DNA of 64,000 bases, from the NCBI GenBank assembly GCA_003344405.1, contig NOWV01000012.1:558001-622000 (forward strand). Direction: 5' to 3'. A program made the translations under genes and the position numbers. Source of the DNA: Trichoplax sp. H2. Taxonomy: Eukaryota > Placozoa > Uniplacotomia > Trichoplacea. Below, in pieces: positions 39,421-52,516 of the stretch (positions within the stretch are counted from its first letter, which is position 1; each line of letters opens with the position of its first letter). The notes beneath the pieces were generated by a model. That model did not search any database, was not told where the DNA came from, and saw only the letters and a program-made list of their open reading frames with translations.

Positions 39421-39804
39421 AACAGCCAGCATCATGACGATTCCTTGAGAAAAATCTGTACAAATTTTTTCAGTAGTATATTACTAATGTGGTCGATATA
39501 TTCTGCTCATATTATTAATTACCTACGCCATTCTAAAAATTTATTTGATATTTCTTGAAGTATTTAATGGTAATTATTGTATATTATCAATTCTTGAATT
39601 GTGTGATCCAAGACTGATGTTGTTTTCCCTGATAAAGCGGAAGTATTGTTTCATAGCTTAACATAAAACAAGTTTGGGACATACGAGAAGATTGCACTAT
39701 CATGACAATTGTATTACATTTTCAAGTCAGCACTTCATTTTCGACGTTAATTACTCCATCAATAAAATTTAAGTACATTCATGATAACGTCGAATCTAAT
39801 ATAA

Positions 39805-40155
39805 TACCGCAAAGATATAAAGTCTAATATTCGTACGCTAAATTTCATCATAAGAATACACTTATTCCTTGAGAAATTAGTTGTTGAAGTACGACCTGTA
39901 CATATTTGCACTGTAGTCTCCAAATGGCAATTATTTTCTAGAGAGAATGATGTCATTATCATGGGATGGGTGTCGCGAATGGTGGATTGCCAAACAGATA
40001 TGATCCATCATGGAACAAACGATATTATTCAACGACGATCAATATTTTTAACTTTATTGTTTAATGTAGGTCTTGATTCAAATATTTTTGAGCAAAGAAT
40101 TTTAAATTTAATACTTGAAGAATGTTTACCAGTACTTAGTATACTTAGTAAATAA
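39805..40155 (+). CDS. Unidentified open frame downstream of NUP43
   Basis: A single open frame of about 116 codons between an upstream TAA and a stop at 40153-40155, with an internal Met at 39961. It reads as a helical, Leu/Ile-rich protein (for example HLFLEKLVVEVRPVH, then SIFLTLLFNVGLDSN and LNLILEECLPVL). I do not recognise a family. It could be a terminal exon of an uncharacterised gene lying between NUP43 and ZC3H12, or a chance frame; no convincing upstream exon was found. Confidence 0.3.
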   Translation, partial: YRKDIKSNIRTLNFIIRIHLFLEKLVVEVRPVHICTVVSKWQLFSRENDVIIMGWVSRMVDCQTDMIHHGTNDIIQRRSIFLTLLFNVGLDSNIFEQRILNLILEECLPVLSILSK

Positions 40156-42968
40156 AGCATACATTTATTTACCTTGGTAACGACTATACACACCATTTAC
40201 ATGTGCTTATACGTATGATCGTGAAAATGATAAATTAAAATTTCAATAGTATTCCAACATATTAATATTAATCTTGACACCTTTTGCTAAATACTTTCAA
40301 AATCCAATTATATATCTAAATAAAATCTATTTCATTAGTACATTTCTTTCTATACTCATGAATATTAAAGCAATAAGGAAAACTTTAACAACCCTTTCAA
40401 ATAGTTGTTTAACTTTCTTAATAAACAGAAGGATATTAATTCCTTTGTGCGCTATGAAAATATTTTTCGATATTAATAATAGCAACTTTTAATAGACACG
40501 CTTTCATTTTTCCATTTTAAAAAATAGTAAGGCTACGTAATCAAATTTATAATGTCTGTGATGTAATAACTACGTAATCATTTTTCTTTACAAGCAGAAC
40601 GATAAAGAAACTTAGAAGAATTTGGCTCAGGAATGCAATTATACAAAAATTGCTATTTCGATAAATATTTAGTTTTCCCATAAATACCGTGACGGTAGAT
40701 GGCACGGTAGATGTACATATACAAAGCATTAAGTTAGTTTTATTAGCTTTCCTCCAATAGCATTAGGGTTAAAGTATATAAATGTGAGGGAGAAACGTGA
40801 TACATTTGATTAATTTTTTTTTTAATTATCTGATAAAAATTTTAAAACTTTAGCGCATGAATACTGTTACAGGTGATATTTATGCGATTGTGAATGCTTT
40901 AGAACATTTAATATTAGGTAGTATTGCCGTGAAGAAGATTATTTATAGTTGAGAAATAACGAATATCATAAGGTAGGATTCTTCTTAAAAAAACTATCGT
41001 AGCTAATAGACCGACAATAAGCTTCATTTTGTCATAAGCCGTACAAAACTAAAATTAATAAAAAGATATTCCTAGATTAAATGAATGAATGCTTAATATT
41101 TAAGCTCGTATACTTCTTACGCCGTTGTTAAAACAAATAATAAAAACTAAAAGTATACCTCAAAGCTCATATTCATGTTCAATTATAAATAAGCGTATAC
41201 TGATATTCCCGCGTACGTGCACATGCGGGTATTTAGTTATTACTCATTACTGCTGAAGAGGTACTCGTATTTAAACAGAGCGACCCATATAATAACAATG
41301 AGATTAATTCATATCAGTTTTTGAGTTAAATTATAATTTAATTAATGATATTAAGCTAGCTCATTTAAAACTTACCCTAATCCTGTATTACTATTCATGG
41401 ATTTATTCTATTATAGTCAAGTTAGACGCACAATAGAATACAAAATAAAATGTATCCAATTAACTGAAGCACAGTAAATAAGCTGGCTATCCCGTGTGTC
41501 AGGCTCGAAGCTGCTAGTACTTAGATCCTACATTGGTATTACTGTATCAATACAGTAATGATAATGAATTATAAATTACTAGCCATAACAACCGTCACTT
41601 TTCTGATGTTTAAATTCTGGTATCATTATTTACTTAAGTAGTAGTTTACGATTCTTATATTCTCAGCATATCTATACTGACAGTAGTAATTGCCGTTATA
41701 AAGTTATTTCAGTAATTTCCTTTACTATGCGCCGTAACGATCTAATTCTATTTGCTGTATAATATGTGTAATACAAGTATGTGAAAAGTCTAAGAATATT
41801 AAACCAGGTAGAAATTCATGATAACGCCATCTGGTATTTGAAGTTACGCACCATGAATTCACTTTTTACAGTTAATTCGCTCATCACTAGTGCATACTAT
41901 ATAGAATTTAGCAATTTTTATGAAAGTAGTTAGAAGTAACATACGCATAAGAGCCAATTATCAGTGTTACACAAAATGCTTTTATTTTGATAATTCTAAT
42001 GTTGGAGGTACTTAGTAGCTACATATTTTTCTTGCAAGTCAACAATGAAGACCAGTAATCTACTTGAGTATGAGTTACAAGTTCATCTGAAACATTTTTA
42101 ATTTAATTTAATTATTTCAAATATTCAGATAATAATGTACCTATGATTACAGTACATTAAATACAATATTAACTTCAAATCAGTCGTACTTGACAGCACT
42201 GTACTTAAAAATTAAAAGAGTTGAAAGTTTAGAATAAGATATCCTTTTGCTAGAAATTATAGTACGCATTTGTATACAATATCATCCACATAACAGTAGA
42301 AATATGATTAACGATTACTATCGAATATTGATTAGCTTAGAGAACAGATAATAATTCCTAGAATATTAGTTTTATCAATTTTGCAAGTGTGGACCAAGGC
42401 CTATTTCAAAGAATAACAAATTATACGAATAATGAATTATTTCGTAAATTTTAATAGCACTCTCCCTCAGTCCTATTCATTACTTATAATACCGTACAGG
42501 GATAACATTCAAATATTATCAGTCAGAGACAATATTTCAAATTATTTAGTCGAGACAGATTAATATCAATATTTCTCACATCTTATGGAATCATTATTAT
42601 AATTGATATATATATATATATATAATTACGAAAGTTTGGTCATAATATATCCATACCATTAGCTAATATTACATTTTATGTACTAATGTGGCGTACCAAA
42701 TTTTATACAATAGTAACGTCTTTATAGAAGACAAAATTTATACTTGTGAAGGGTAACAATGGTAATCCGTTCACTATAATATCTACACTAAGGTGATTAT
42801 AGCAACGCTTATACGGCCATTAATTGTTCCTAACGGATAGACAAAGCGTGAACAGATGTAAGAACCCAGTAACAGGCTACTGTCTGTTTTGTGTAAATAT
42901 AACTAAACCAAAAGCCAACATCAAAGTTGATGCAATTAATTTTTTTTATATTGTGTCTTATTTTATAG
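40156..42968. other. Tail-to-tail gap between NUP43 and ZC3H12
   Basis: The longest tail-to-tail gap in the window. It is very AT-rich, with no recognisable gene. A (TA)n run lies at 42606-42624. Only one or two isolated GTAC motifs are present (near 42150 and 42198). Confidence 0.55.
42606..42624. repeat. (TA)n microsatellite
   Basis: About nine alternating AT/TA units in the AT-rich gap downstream of ZC3H12. Confidence 0.9.
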
Positions 42969-45900
42969 CTATACAGCCCTATCAAAATAAGTTGCACCAT
43001 GTTGTCTAGGTGGGGCACAAGGCGCTGGCCAATTCGACATGTCTGGTCTTCCTCTTTGTGGTGGTCGCGCCTGAGGCCTCTGTATTGGCTGTATACGATT
43101 AATAGTAGGTTGATTATTATTATAAGCTCTTGATCCACGATGATCGAAGGATTGCTCATTGTCTATCGACAATGTTTGCAGTCTGGACTCCAAAGGTAAT
43201 GGATGGGATTGCATTCTAAAATCATTTATGGATCGACCGGATTCCATTGCTTGATCTCCACATGACCATCCACGACTTTGAACCTCAGTATTGCTATTGT
43301 GAGCATACATACCAGATGAAGTATTCCCATTTGGATACATGCGTGTATCATAATCATTCCGTCCATGTTGCATTCGATGACTATCTGGGCCAGTCCTGTA
43401 TGAGGAGTAATCTATATTTTGTCGTCCATAATCCTCTCTTCTACTATCATAACTAGAAAAGTGATTATTTGTATCTTTGTAATCCCAACCACCATTGAAC
43501 TTAGGCCCACCAGATACAGGGCTTGGGCCAAATTCTCGAGCTACGATCCAATTTGAAGTGCCAGCAAACATATCCATGTTTGACTTGGTAGCAATTGATC
43601 CATCGTTCATCATAGGGTTAACAGGCGGCTTCATAAGAGATTCGCTGTGATCTTCTCTCAATTTTTCAGGATGAACATATTTACACTTATTCCCGTATGT
43701 ACAACGTCGACCATAAGGACAGATCGTCGCTTCAGTATCGGATTCCACACCGCTACATAAGAACATATCTAAAGTTGGACCATGACGACCTAATGGGTCT
43801 TCTACTGGCATAAAGGTATCGCCGACAAAAGAATACATTAATAACTGCTTTTCTATTACCTTTCTCCATTTCGGTGATTCATGCTGTATATCACGAAAGT
43901 TATCATTTGAAACTATTATTCCGTCTTTTTCCGCAGCTAATTTGACTACGAAGTAATCATCGTGATGTGCTCGACGTTTGCCACGAACACGCCGTGATGG
44001 AGTAAAAACTAGAAATCCTTGTGATTCTAATTGTGTTAGTATTTCTTGCTCACAAATAGGGGCATCAGGCTTTGGAGCTTCTTTGCGCCACTCAGGAACG
44101 AAAGCTGTGATTTCTCTATGACCACGATTCAAAAAGTACTGCACGCAGACTTGTATCCCTCGACAAGAGAATATTTTTTTACCACCATGGCTATTGTTAT
44201 TAATGTGATAAGAATAAAACATGTTTTTATTATTATTAACATTAGAATAGGGTCATGTGATTTTGACGTCATATTGCATTATTCGAGTCGAAAGGTTGCA
44301 AGGTACAGTATAAATCCAATTAAACATATTATGATAATAAAAACACATAACAATTGAGACTGCAATTTATTAATACACACAAATACGGTTGCTAAAATAT
44401 CAATAACACGTAAACACCTCTACTTATTTTATGGTATACTGTATATCGAAGTAATTGAACTGATAATGAATTATATACTTTAACATATGTATAGTATAGT
44501 GCAAGATTCTCACTAAAATATATTTATATATTTAGCAATTTTCAACTAGAAACTGGAAATTTGAATTTAAAATTGTAACGTTGCTACGAGTATAATATAA
44601 TAATACGCCTATCAAAAATCCTTTCTTTCATACAGTATACTGTATACTAATTTTCAACTTATCATAATCGAATGTTAACGTAGACATGATCGATGTATGA
44701 CCAGGCTATAAACTAGGTGTATTAGGATTATAATTAAAAGCCACAGAACCGTTACGAAAATCCCTCTATAGTACTGTACTGCAAGATAACTAAAAAATAC
44801 TGACGGATAGCTTATACAATGCGATATAGTACTCTGGTATAACTATGTTGAAAGACATTTATACCGTATACTAAGTATTTTGGATTTTACTACTATTGTT
44901 AGTCAAGTGCTTACCTCATAGCTAAGTTGCTGCCATCAATAACGATATGTTTATACTTTAATTTGACATTCTGATTTTTATCAACCTTTTCGGAAGAGTT
45001 GAACTGTTGAGCAATTTCTTCTAAAGATATTCTGTGCATCTTCCCAGAAGAAACCTCTAAATCTTTGGCATTTTCAATAAGTTTCTTTAAGAAAGCATCT
45101 ATACTTGGGAGCTAAGGACAAAGAAGCAGTTTCTAGATCAATTCTCTGACTATACAGCTATCATTAAGCAAAGTAAAATGTAACGATGGAAGCTATCAAT
45201 TATACTCATTTATACGTTAGTATAAAAAGTCAAAAATTGTTTTGAATTTTCGTCTAGCTACGTACTGTACTGTACTTTACCTGAAAGATGGGTGTGAAAA
45301 ATAAAAAATTACAGTACAGTACAGTACGTACAGTACAATACAATACAATACAATACAATACAATACTATACTATACTATACTATACTTCTAGAGTAACTA
45401 ATGCAGGGCATCATACACTATTGAAACTCCATACTGTAGTCGTATTACTGTACTTGACAAAAATTTTTTACATCTGTCCCATTCTCCTGTGAGTCGCAAC
45501 TAGTCCGGTCTAGTACTATAGCGAAAAAAAAAACTTGCCGTTCTAGCGTTTCTTCGATATGTTATTACCTATAACAATACTGTATAGTATGTTACATAAT
45601 GTTCAGAGCACAGTATTCATTCAGTGACGTCTGTATGGTAGTATGTAGCGCTTAACGCTGGGTCTTTTTTTTTTTTTTTATCGTAAAAAATTTTGATGAA
45701 ATTTTCAAGATTTACTTTCATCATTCAATCATTTCATTAAAAATAAGAATGCCGATCTAATTTTAATATTTTCATCATCAATGTCAAGCAGTACACTTAC
45801 ACTTAATGACTGATCCAATTCTTGCAATACAAGCTTTACAACATCTTTTGAATAACCACTTTTCTTGGCAAAATTTTTCAACTGTTCTACAATCTCCTCA

Positions 45901-46037
45901 CGCGATAAGTTTTCTTCTGAAGATCCTGAATACAGAGGACTTTCGTTACTATTGTCAAGAACTTTGCCAGAACTAGACATAGACGACCATGAGCGCGCAG
46001 TGATATAGTTATTCGGTAATAAATTACTATTCATCAT
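42969..46037 (-). CDS. ZC3H12: Regnase-like endoribonuclease (ZC3H12 family)
   Basis: A PIN-domain endoribonuclease with a CCCH zinc finger; family members cut stem-loops in mRNAs, often of immune genes, in the cytoplasm. Three exons keep phase: 46037-45801, 45111-44915 and 44190-42969; 551 residues. Exon 1 carries the UBA-like N-terminal helix bundle (FAKKSGYSKDVVKLVLQEL). Exon 2 ends with the start of the PIN domain (IVIDGSNLAM, first catalytic Asp). Exon 3 continues it: FSCRGIQVCVQYFLNRGH, FVPEWRKE, VFTPSRRVRGKR, DDYFVVKLA, GIIVSNDN and DPLGRHGP, keeping the catalytic Asp residues. The zinc finger CPYGRRCTYGNKCKYVH follows the family C-x5-C-x5-C-x3-H spacing. The rest is a low-complexity Asn/Ser/Arg-rich tail ending in a Pro-rich segment. 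Which vertebrate paralogue (A-D) it equals cannot be said; it may predate their split. The introns hold GTAC-type repeats, including the pentamer run at 45311-45388. Confidence 0.95.
45311..45388. repeat. Pentanucleotide microsatellite that changes unit along its length
   Basis: Within ZC3H12 intron 1 an uninterrupted 5-bp period runs through three unit types in order: ACAGT/CAGTA units with one GTAC inversion, then about five CAATA units, then about four CTATA units. It shows that the GTAC palindromes elsewhere in the window are combinations of the pentamers TACTG and CAGTA. Confidence 0.92.
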
Positions 46038-47019
46038 ATTTGGGGGTTTATAGTCAATAAGTCTGTAATGTTAATTTATCCTAAGTAATGGAGCGTTTAC
46101 AGAGTTGATCTTCTCTTCTGACTAAAAATTCAGTGCCGTCTTGAACGATCTACGATATGGAAAGGGTGACGAAAGCGGTGTATATTCCGGGTATGTTTTA
46201 TCGCTGAATAAACGACTTGAAAGGGTCAAAATTGTGAAATCTTTTCGTTGAAAAAGTAATCAGATTTGTTCTTTCAATGCGGTACAGTACTACGCTGTAC
46301 TTGAACTGATGTGATCTGTCATCAAAAAGGCAAGAATTGAAAAACGAAACAATTTATTAGTCAAAATCATTGCGTAAATTACAGTAAGTGAATTGTAAGC
46401 CAATAGCACCATAAGTAGGAAATAGACTCAAAACTGCGTAAAATGTCTTTGTAGACGCTTTTTAATGAAACGATAACGAATGTGCAATGGAATACTGGCG
46501 TTAGACTACATTCAAAATGTCAATTTCAATAACGTTTTCATCTTTCGATTGATACGTATGCATCGCACCATAGTCTATAGCGATCGTTAAAAATACGCTT
46601 ATGTAATTTCAGTAACGTGCGAATAGATTGGTATGTTGAACGAATGACAACGAGCATGATCCATTTCTATGAACGTTTTAAAATAAGGAAGAGTAGAGAC
46701 TTGGTGATGAAAAAACTGACGACATCGAGATCAAGTTTATAGCTTTGTTTAGAATTGTTGTTTAGAAAAATCACTTTTCACTTACTTTCTACGATCGATT
46801 TTCTCAGCGAATAATTTCCATTCCTTTTTTTTTCTTCTTGTTCACAGTGTTTCTTACAGCACGCTATGCTACAAACTAACACAATTTCTCCCTCCCAACG
46901 GGACTTATATACTATGTCAAAGCATTGTATTATACCTTACTCAAGTGCACAGCACTGTCTAGTATGGAACAGAAAGCAAATGCATAGTTCCGCGTTCAAG
47001 TCCCACCCGGTACTATACT
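46038..47019. other. Promoter-side region upstream of ZC3H12
   Basis: About 1 kb of sequence between the ZC3H12 start and the first large GTAC cluster. I see no gene in it. One GTAC motif is at about 46280-46302. Confidence 0.5.
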
Positions 47020-47190
47020 GTACAGTAGTGCCGCACCGCAGTGCACGTGTCTCAGTATCTACAGTACAGTACTGTACTGTAGTTAGGGCAGTACAATACT
47101 GTACTGTACGTACAGTACTGTAGACCAAACCAAAAAATAACAATAGCAGTAGTGTACAGTACATTGTACTGTACACTGTACTGTACAATC
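47020..47190. repeat. GTAC palindrome cluster
   Basis: Dense TACTG/CAGTA pentamers in both orientations (for example CTACAGTACAGTACTGTACT near 47060 and TACTGTACGTACAGTACTG near 47100), able to form hairpins. It borders the dispersed element beginning at about 47170. Confidence 0.85.
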
Positions 47191-47370
47191 TGATTATTTT
47201 CGATGTCTACCCTTGGTTCAAAAATCAAAAGTTGTATTCCGTTGAAATTCCTGTATAGTATTTATATATACCCTGAGTTATTAGGCTACAACCAAGTATA
47301 GAATTGATCTAGTTTGGGCCTGATTTAGCTTATACAATTCTATGTTTTCAGGGTGCCATGGAAAAGGAAA
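47170..47370 (-). mobile_element. Dispersed repeat element, copy 1 (inverted relative to copy 2)
   Basis: About 200 bp that matches the reverse complement of 55944-56135 with roughly 80% identity by eye. Shared blocks include CTGATTATTTTNGATGTC, CCTTGGTTCAAAAATCAAA, GTTGTATTCCGTTGAAATTC, GTTTGGGCCTGATTTA and TTTTCAGGGTGCCAT. No open frame and no transposase. Flanked on both sides by GTAC palindromes. A short non-autonomous element (MITE-like) is a reasonable guess, but I did not find clean terminal inverted repeats or a target-site duplication. Confidence 0.75.
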
Positions 47371-47374
47371 TACT

Positions 47375-47560
47375 GTACACATACGTACTGTACTGTACTG
47401 TACTGTACACAGTGTACAGTACTGTACGTCAATAAATGAATTCCTACAATACAGTATTTATACTGTACACTGTAACCTCGATGTGAAAGCAATGTTGTAC
47501 AGTACACTGTATACGGTACTGTACGGTATACAGTATTCTACGGTACTGTCAATACGGCAG
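47375..47560. repeat. GTAC palindrome cluster
   Basis: A second dense TACTG/CAGTA cluster directly after the dispersed element, with several perfect short palindromes such as CAGTGTACAGTACTGTACG. Confidence 0.85.
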
Positions 47561-47630
47561 TAATGCTGTATGAACAATGATCAAGTTTTACTTCCGGGTT
47601 CGGAAGATTTCCCGGAAGACGCAAGATACC

Positions 47631-47687
47631 CGTCTACAGACACTATACTCGTCTACAGACACTATGCTCGTCTACAGACACTATACT
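47631..47687 (+). repeat. Three-copy 19-bp direct repeat
   Basis: The unit CGTCTACAGACACTATACT occurs three times without spacing (47631, 47650, 47669), with one A/G difference in the second copy. It runs straight into a GTAC palindrome at 47688-47700. Confidence 0.95.
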
Positions 47688-47937
47688 GTACATTGTACAG
47701 GCCTGTAAGGCGTCTATGATGAAACTTTGCCTTTCAGCGCTAGCCGGCATAGCTTTCGGGTACACGCTGGTAGTGCATAATAGTAGTTCTTTTATCAATT
47801 CACTTTCGGATCATATGGAATATACTTTCGTCTTAATGATATTGTTTAACAAACTATCCGCTTTTTGTCATATTATTAAAACTTAGCCAATAATAGTATA
47901 GTTGTAATTAGCTCCATTATTCATTTCTATCATTGTC

Positions 47938-48905
47938 GTACTGTACTGTACACAGTACGACACTAATCCTACACATTGCACTCGCATGAATGTCTACCGA
48001 AAATCGTCAATCTGTTTTTAATTACAATCAGTCAGAGCAATGGAAAGTAAAATAGAGAAAATATACGGCCTTAATTGAAAATAGAGGTGAGAAATGAGAA
48101 TATAAAGAAGGCACATTCAATCAGTATAGCGCTGCTACACCATCAATTATTACCTGTACCTCTTTGAGGTAATTTGTAATGGTGAACAGTCACGGACTCC
48201 ATTTTTACTGTACAGTATAGATAGTATAGTCATCCATGACAGAATGAACCCGTATATGTTTGGGTCGTGCTCACCCTTTTTCCAATTTTGAAAAATTATC
48301 ACTATTAAACTAGGCAAAAATACATTTTTGGGGGACTGTACTTGAGACATTCCGTAAAAAAATAGACACTCCCCTAGATATTTTACAGCAATATGTACAG
48401 TACTGTACAGTACACTGAGTCATCGACTACTGGAAACCTCTAGAAGCATAGAGAATATACCTCTAAGAACTAGAAATTCCAAGTGTAGACGTAGTATTAA
48501 CTTCAAAGAAAGTTATAATCAATTCGGAGAAAACCTCGGTAAAACATTGCCAGACTGTCAATGGATTGGGATTCCGTAAGTTGGCCATAATACCGTAATA
48601 AAATATTTGCATAACCCTAAAATAAACTTCATATATAGCGTTCTGCATTCCAAAAAAATCAACACAAAACTAAATATAATGTGCCACGCATGCGTAAAAA
48701 AGAACTTTCGGCGCATGTACAGTACATCCAGTGTACACTCACTCACAGTACAGTACAGTATGACGCTTCGCATTCGTGCACTCGTCTGCGCTGCCTCTTT
48801 AGCCTCGGACTGTCAGCTGCCAGGACAAAAACGAGAAGTGGAGTGCTTGCTAAATACAGTACAGTACAGTACAGTACGTACTGTACTGTGTACTGTAGCC
48901 AGTAC
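47938..48905. repeat. Dispersed GTAC palindromes upstream of NDUFAF4
   Basis: Separate GTAC clusters occur at about 47938-47960, 48207-48220, 48393-48415, 48715-48760 and 48855-48900. The last is a run of four CAGTA pentamers followed by the inverted TACTG units. They end about 145 bp before the NDUFAF4 start codon. Open frames across them are by-products of the repeats. Confidence 0.8.
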
Positions 48906-49049
48906 TCCACTAAAAGCTCCTTCTGCAAAGTTCTTCTTCTTCAAGGCGACCCTGTCTTAATTTCTAGCTCCTCCTCATAGCGCTGTCACTGGACTATAGT
49001 AACTGTATAAATCAGAGACGTTAAGCAATAAATTAAAGTATAGACTAAA

Positions 49050-50888
49050 ATGGGCTCCGGTAGGTCCAGATTAGCTGGAACTGCTAAGGAATTGAAAAAA
49101 GGGGCAACTAATCGAGTTAGCTCTCCAAGACATCCAGGACACAGAGATCCAGAACCAAGTAAAAATCAATGATGCGTGGTTAAGTTGAAATTTCCTTCAC
49201 TTGCCACTATCGGCAGTAAATACGTAGCAACTTGATATATTCATGCTGGATACTGCATATAGTCATTATTGCTATTTATAATCTGCAAATACACCGCATG
49301 CATTTGTTGATGATCAACATTTCTTGCAATTGTAAACCAATGGAGTTAACAGAGAAGGCTAGTAACTACTGGCTAATGATATAACTCTACTGGATGCTAT
49401 AGCTTGTAGTCTCTTGCCTTTAGCTACAGAATGCTATCATTATACTTTAATTACTCTGCAAATGGAATGCATCCAGTCAAGCCATTACAGCACTTTAGTT
49501 CATGTACAGAAATTTACTCTGCTTACAGCGTATTAATGGTAATTTAAATACATCGTAATCATGCATACATTGCTACGTATATTGCATAGGTATCTCATCA
49601 GCCTTAACTAATGCGAATTACATCTTGTAATTACTTCCCGATTTTTCAACTTCGACATACTCTTACTTAAATTTACTTATTTGACATGTTTATTTAGCAT
49701 TCAAGCCGGAAGAGTTACTCAAGAAGGATTCTACCTTAAATGAAAGATTAAAGGGTCTTAGAGCTCAATCAAGAAAAATTGAGGTCTTTAGTTTATCACG
49801 ATAGTTACTAATGCTTAAATTTATTGTTAATTATATATTTTATTTTACTGCACTAGTGCATGCACATTCTTGTACTATATTACCCATATCCCACAGATAG
49901 CAAATTGATTCCACAGTTCCCTAAAGTATAAGCAGAGATAATCTTATTACTTTACCTAGAACTGTAACTATTAAGCCATACCTTGCGTATACTGTATATC
50001 GGAGCTCATATAATAAAAGTAAAGTATAACTCTAATACCTATAATTGTCTTCTACCAATTATGTATCAGCGGTTGCTGATCCATCGATTGATTTTAAGCT
50101 GTAAGAATTTACCGATCAAATACACTGCAGTATATCTTAGGTTGTCATAATCGGCAGCTAGGCTTAGAAAATTTAATATAGCCGCTGCAGTACTGTTATA
50201 AACAGTTATATAGATTAAAGATTCGTACAGTATACCTGAAGATTCCTCTTCAGCAAACAGCAAGAAAACCACCTACAATAATCCATTTACCTTAGAAAAC
50301 TATAATGTCACTAATCCGTCACAAACCATTGCAATTGCTTTTATAAATGCGCAGCATATAAAGTATGGCTAATCCGGATATTACCATGTATTTTTAAAGA
50401 GTATACGTGTATTTTTGAGTAATAAGAATACAACAGTTACGATAACTTACCCTTTATCCAAGAGTGCTTAGTATACGTCGCATCCAATGTCTCCACTAAA
50501 ATTATTTAATTTGTACGGTCAACAGATCTTAATATCGAACTTATTAATATGCCATATTGTACTTTTATTAAAGATCCATGAAAATTTTCCAAACGAAGAA
50601 TTGGTAAATTTAGCATCTAATCGAAAGGTGCTGGTAACAACTAAAACTATAGATCCATCCGCTTATAACAACTATACTCCCGATGAAGTTCCGCCTGGCA
50701 AGTTAAATATGGAACAACTTGTTACGTTATTTACACTATATCAGCATAAATCAATGCCAGTTGAAGAACTTGCTGAAAAATTTAAAATAGATTCTAAGGT
50801 GGCCCAAGATTTAGTTGATAGCTTCGCGTTATTTTCCTCACTTCGCAAACCCGAGCAGCAACCTAAGCCTGCTAGTGAAGAAAACTGA
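49050..50888 (+). CDS. NDUFAF4: Complex I assembly factor NDUFAF4
   Basis: An assembly factor for mitochondrial respiratory complex I (NDUFAF4, also called HRPAP20), working with NDUFAF3 on the early Q-module. Three exons keep phase: 49050-49158, 49698-49783 and 50574-50888; 169 residues against 175 in human. Start MGSGRSRLAG carries the N-terminal Gly typical of the family (N-myristoylation site in human). SSPRHPGHRDPEP matches the family APRHPS segment. The C-terminal part DEVPPGKLNMEQLVTLF, then EELAEKFKIDSKVAQDLVDSF, aligns with family KSIPKGKISIVEALTLL and the helix after it. The donor after exon 2 (GTCTTT) is weak. The GTAC-rich region lies directly upstream; the 3' end faces NUS1. Confidence 0.9.
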
Positions 50889-52516
50889 TTTAAAAACTTG
50901 CAAGATAGATTATACGGTTTTTATATCTACTTATTGAAGCTGTAAAGGTATCAAAATTTATAGATATTAATACTGTAGACGAAATCGGCAACAACAAGAT
51001 GTCACTACACTTCTTAAAACAATGTATTGCTAAGAATAATACTAGGCCCGGCAGCTCAGCAATTGTCAATCTAACAACATATAGCCTTAGGAGCTATGCT
51101 TTCGTTAGCTTCAATCGGGGATCTTCTGTAAATTTATTTTATTTTTAATTTCTTGCATCGCAATACTCGCATATATGAAGCTATAAGCGGTGGAAAGAAA
51201 ATTCGAATAAAATAATTTATCCGATAACAGTACAACATTGACATGCTCGGTAATTATATATAAGAGATCGGTCAATGTATACTGTACATTGCCCGTAACA
51301 TATATGTAATAAGTTATAATTGATTTCCGTTAATTTACTCAGAATAGTTACTTTAGTGCTTTTGCTATAACCAAAAATTATGTTGCTTGACGTCTTAAAA
51401 GCTTCAATTTTATATAAACTGTCAACGCAAAGTATGTATATCATTTGAAAACTTCAAGGTATCATACACTGTATACACTTCCTTTCTATCAAATCAGTGT
51501 ATTTTAAAAGATTAAATTTGAAACCACAAATTTCATCGTATCGACGTATGTATTATAATAAAATGATAAGTTTTATATCACACCAATGTTCAGGCGCACT
51601 ATTATTCTTGTACTACCGTCGAATACTTCATAGAACTCTAGCTATTTTTAATGGCACAAGTTGGAACGCTACGAGCAGTCGATATCCAACATTAAAATGA
51701 ATTGTGATTAATACGATCATACCCTAAAGTCTATTACCGGATTAAGGAAAATTTTCTATATCAGACTCGGAGTAAGGAATCGATAGAACGCCACACTATA
51801 CTACAGTTAATTGCCAGTAATTCATCACTTGGCAGACGAAACATATGAATTTACGATTGCTCGATATTAACGCTATAATACCATTATGGTGTTAAAAACA
51901 TTCAAAGTCTTGCAAGTACACCTGATCAAGGTTCAGAGTTGGAAGTACTAATAATTACAGGACAGCTAATTAGAGTATATAACCAATGTAATTCATCTTT
52001 CGGTAAGCTAAAATACGCATTCCGAACACTATTTAACCTTGTCAAAGGACAACAATTAATCATGAATTATCACTAAAGTATCCATTTATAAGATTTGTAT
52101 ACATCTAGGCATATTATTTAACTTAGTATGTTACTGATACATGTCTTTGCACGAAAATTTTGGTAATACATAGAGGTATTCCGCTAACATTGACATGATG
52201 ACAGGAATCAAAATTTTTGTTACAAATTTGGGTATTCTACATCGGCTGCGTTATATAAAATCATATTTTCCTATTGATACTTTTAATATGCAAGTATGTT
52301 ACGTCGTAGTAAGGAATTCATCCATAGTTCTATTTCAAGCAATATAGAAATAATACCATAGTACAATATTAGAAACAAAATCAGCTCTTGATATTTTATG
52401 TCGTTATCCTACAGTAAGTATTGCATAATAATCATCGCAAGTTTGATAGCTTACTAAGTATTTTCAATCATATAAGGTAAAATAATGTAAGGTAGTAATT
52501 TAATAGATATCGTCGT
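50889..52516. other. Tail-to-tail gap between NDUFAF4 and NUS1
   Basis: About 1.6 kb of AT-rich sequence with no recognisable gene or tandem array and almost no GTAC palindromes. Confidence 0.6.

Noticed and set aside
46866-48980. Several 60-120-codon open frames between ZC3H12 and NDUFAF4
   Set aside because: Their translations are mostly the Tyr/Cys/Thr/Val pattern produced by TACTG/CAGTA repeats.
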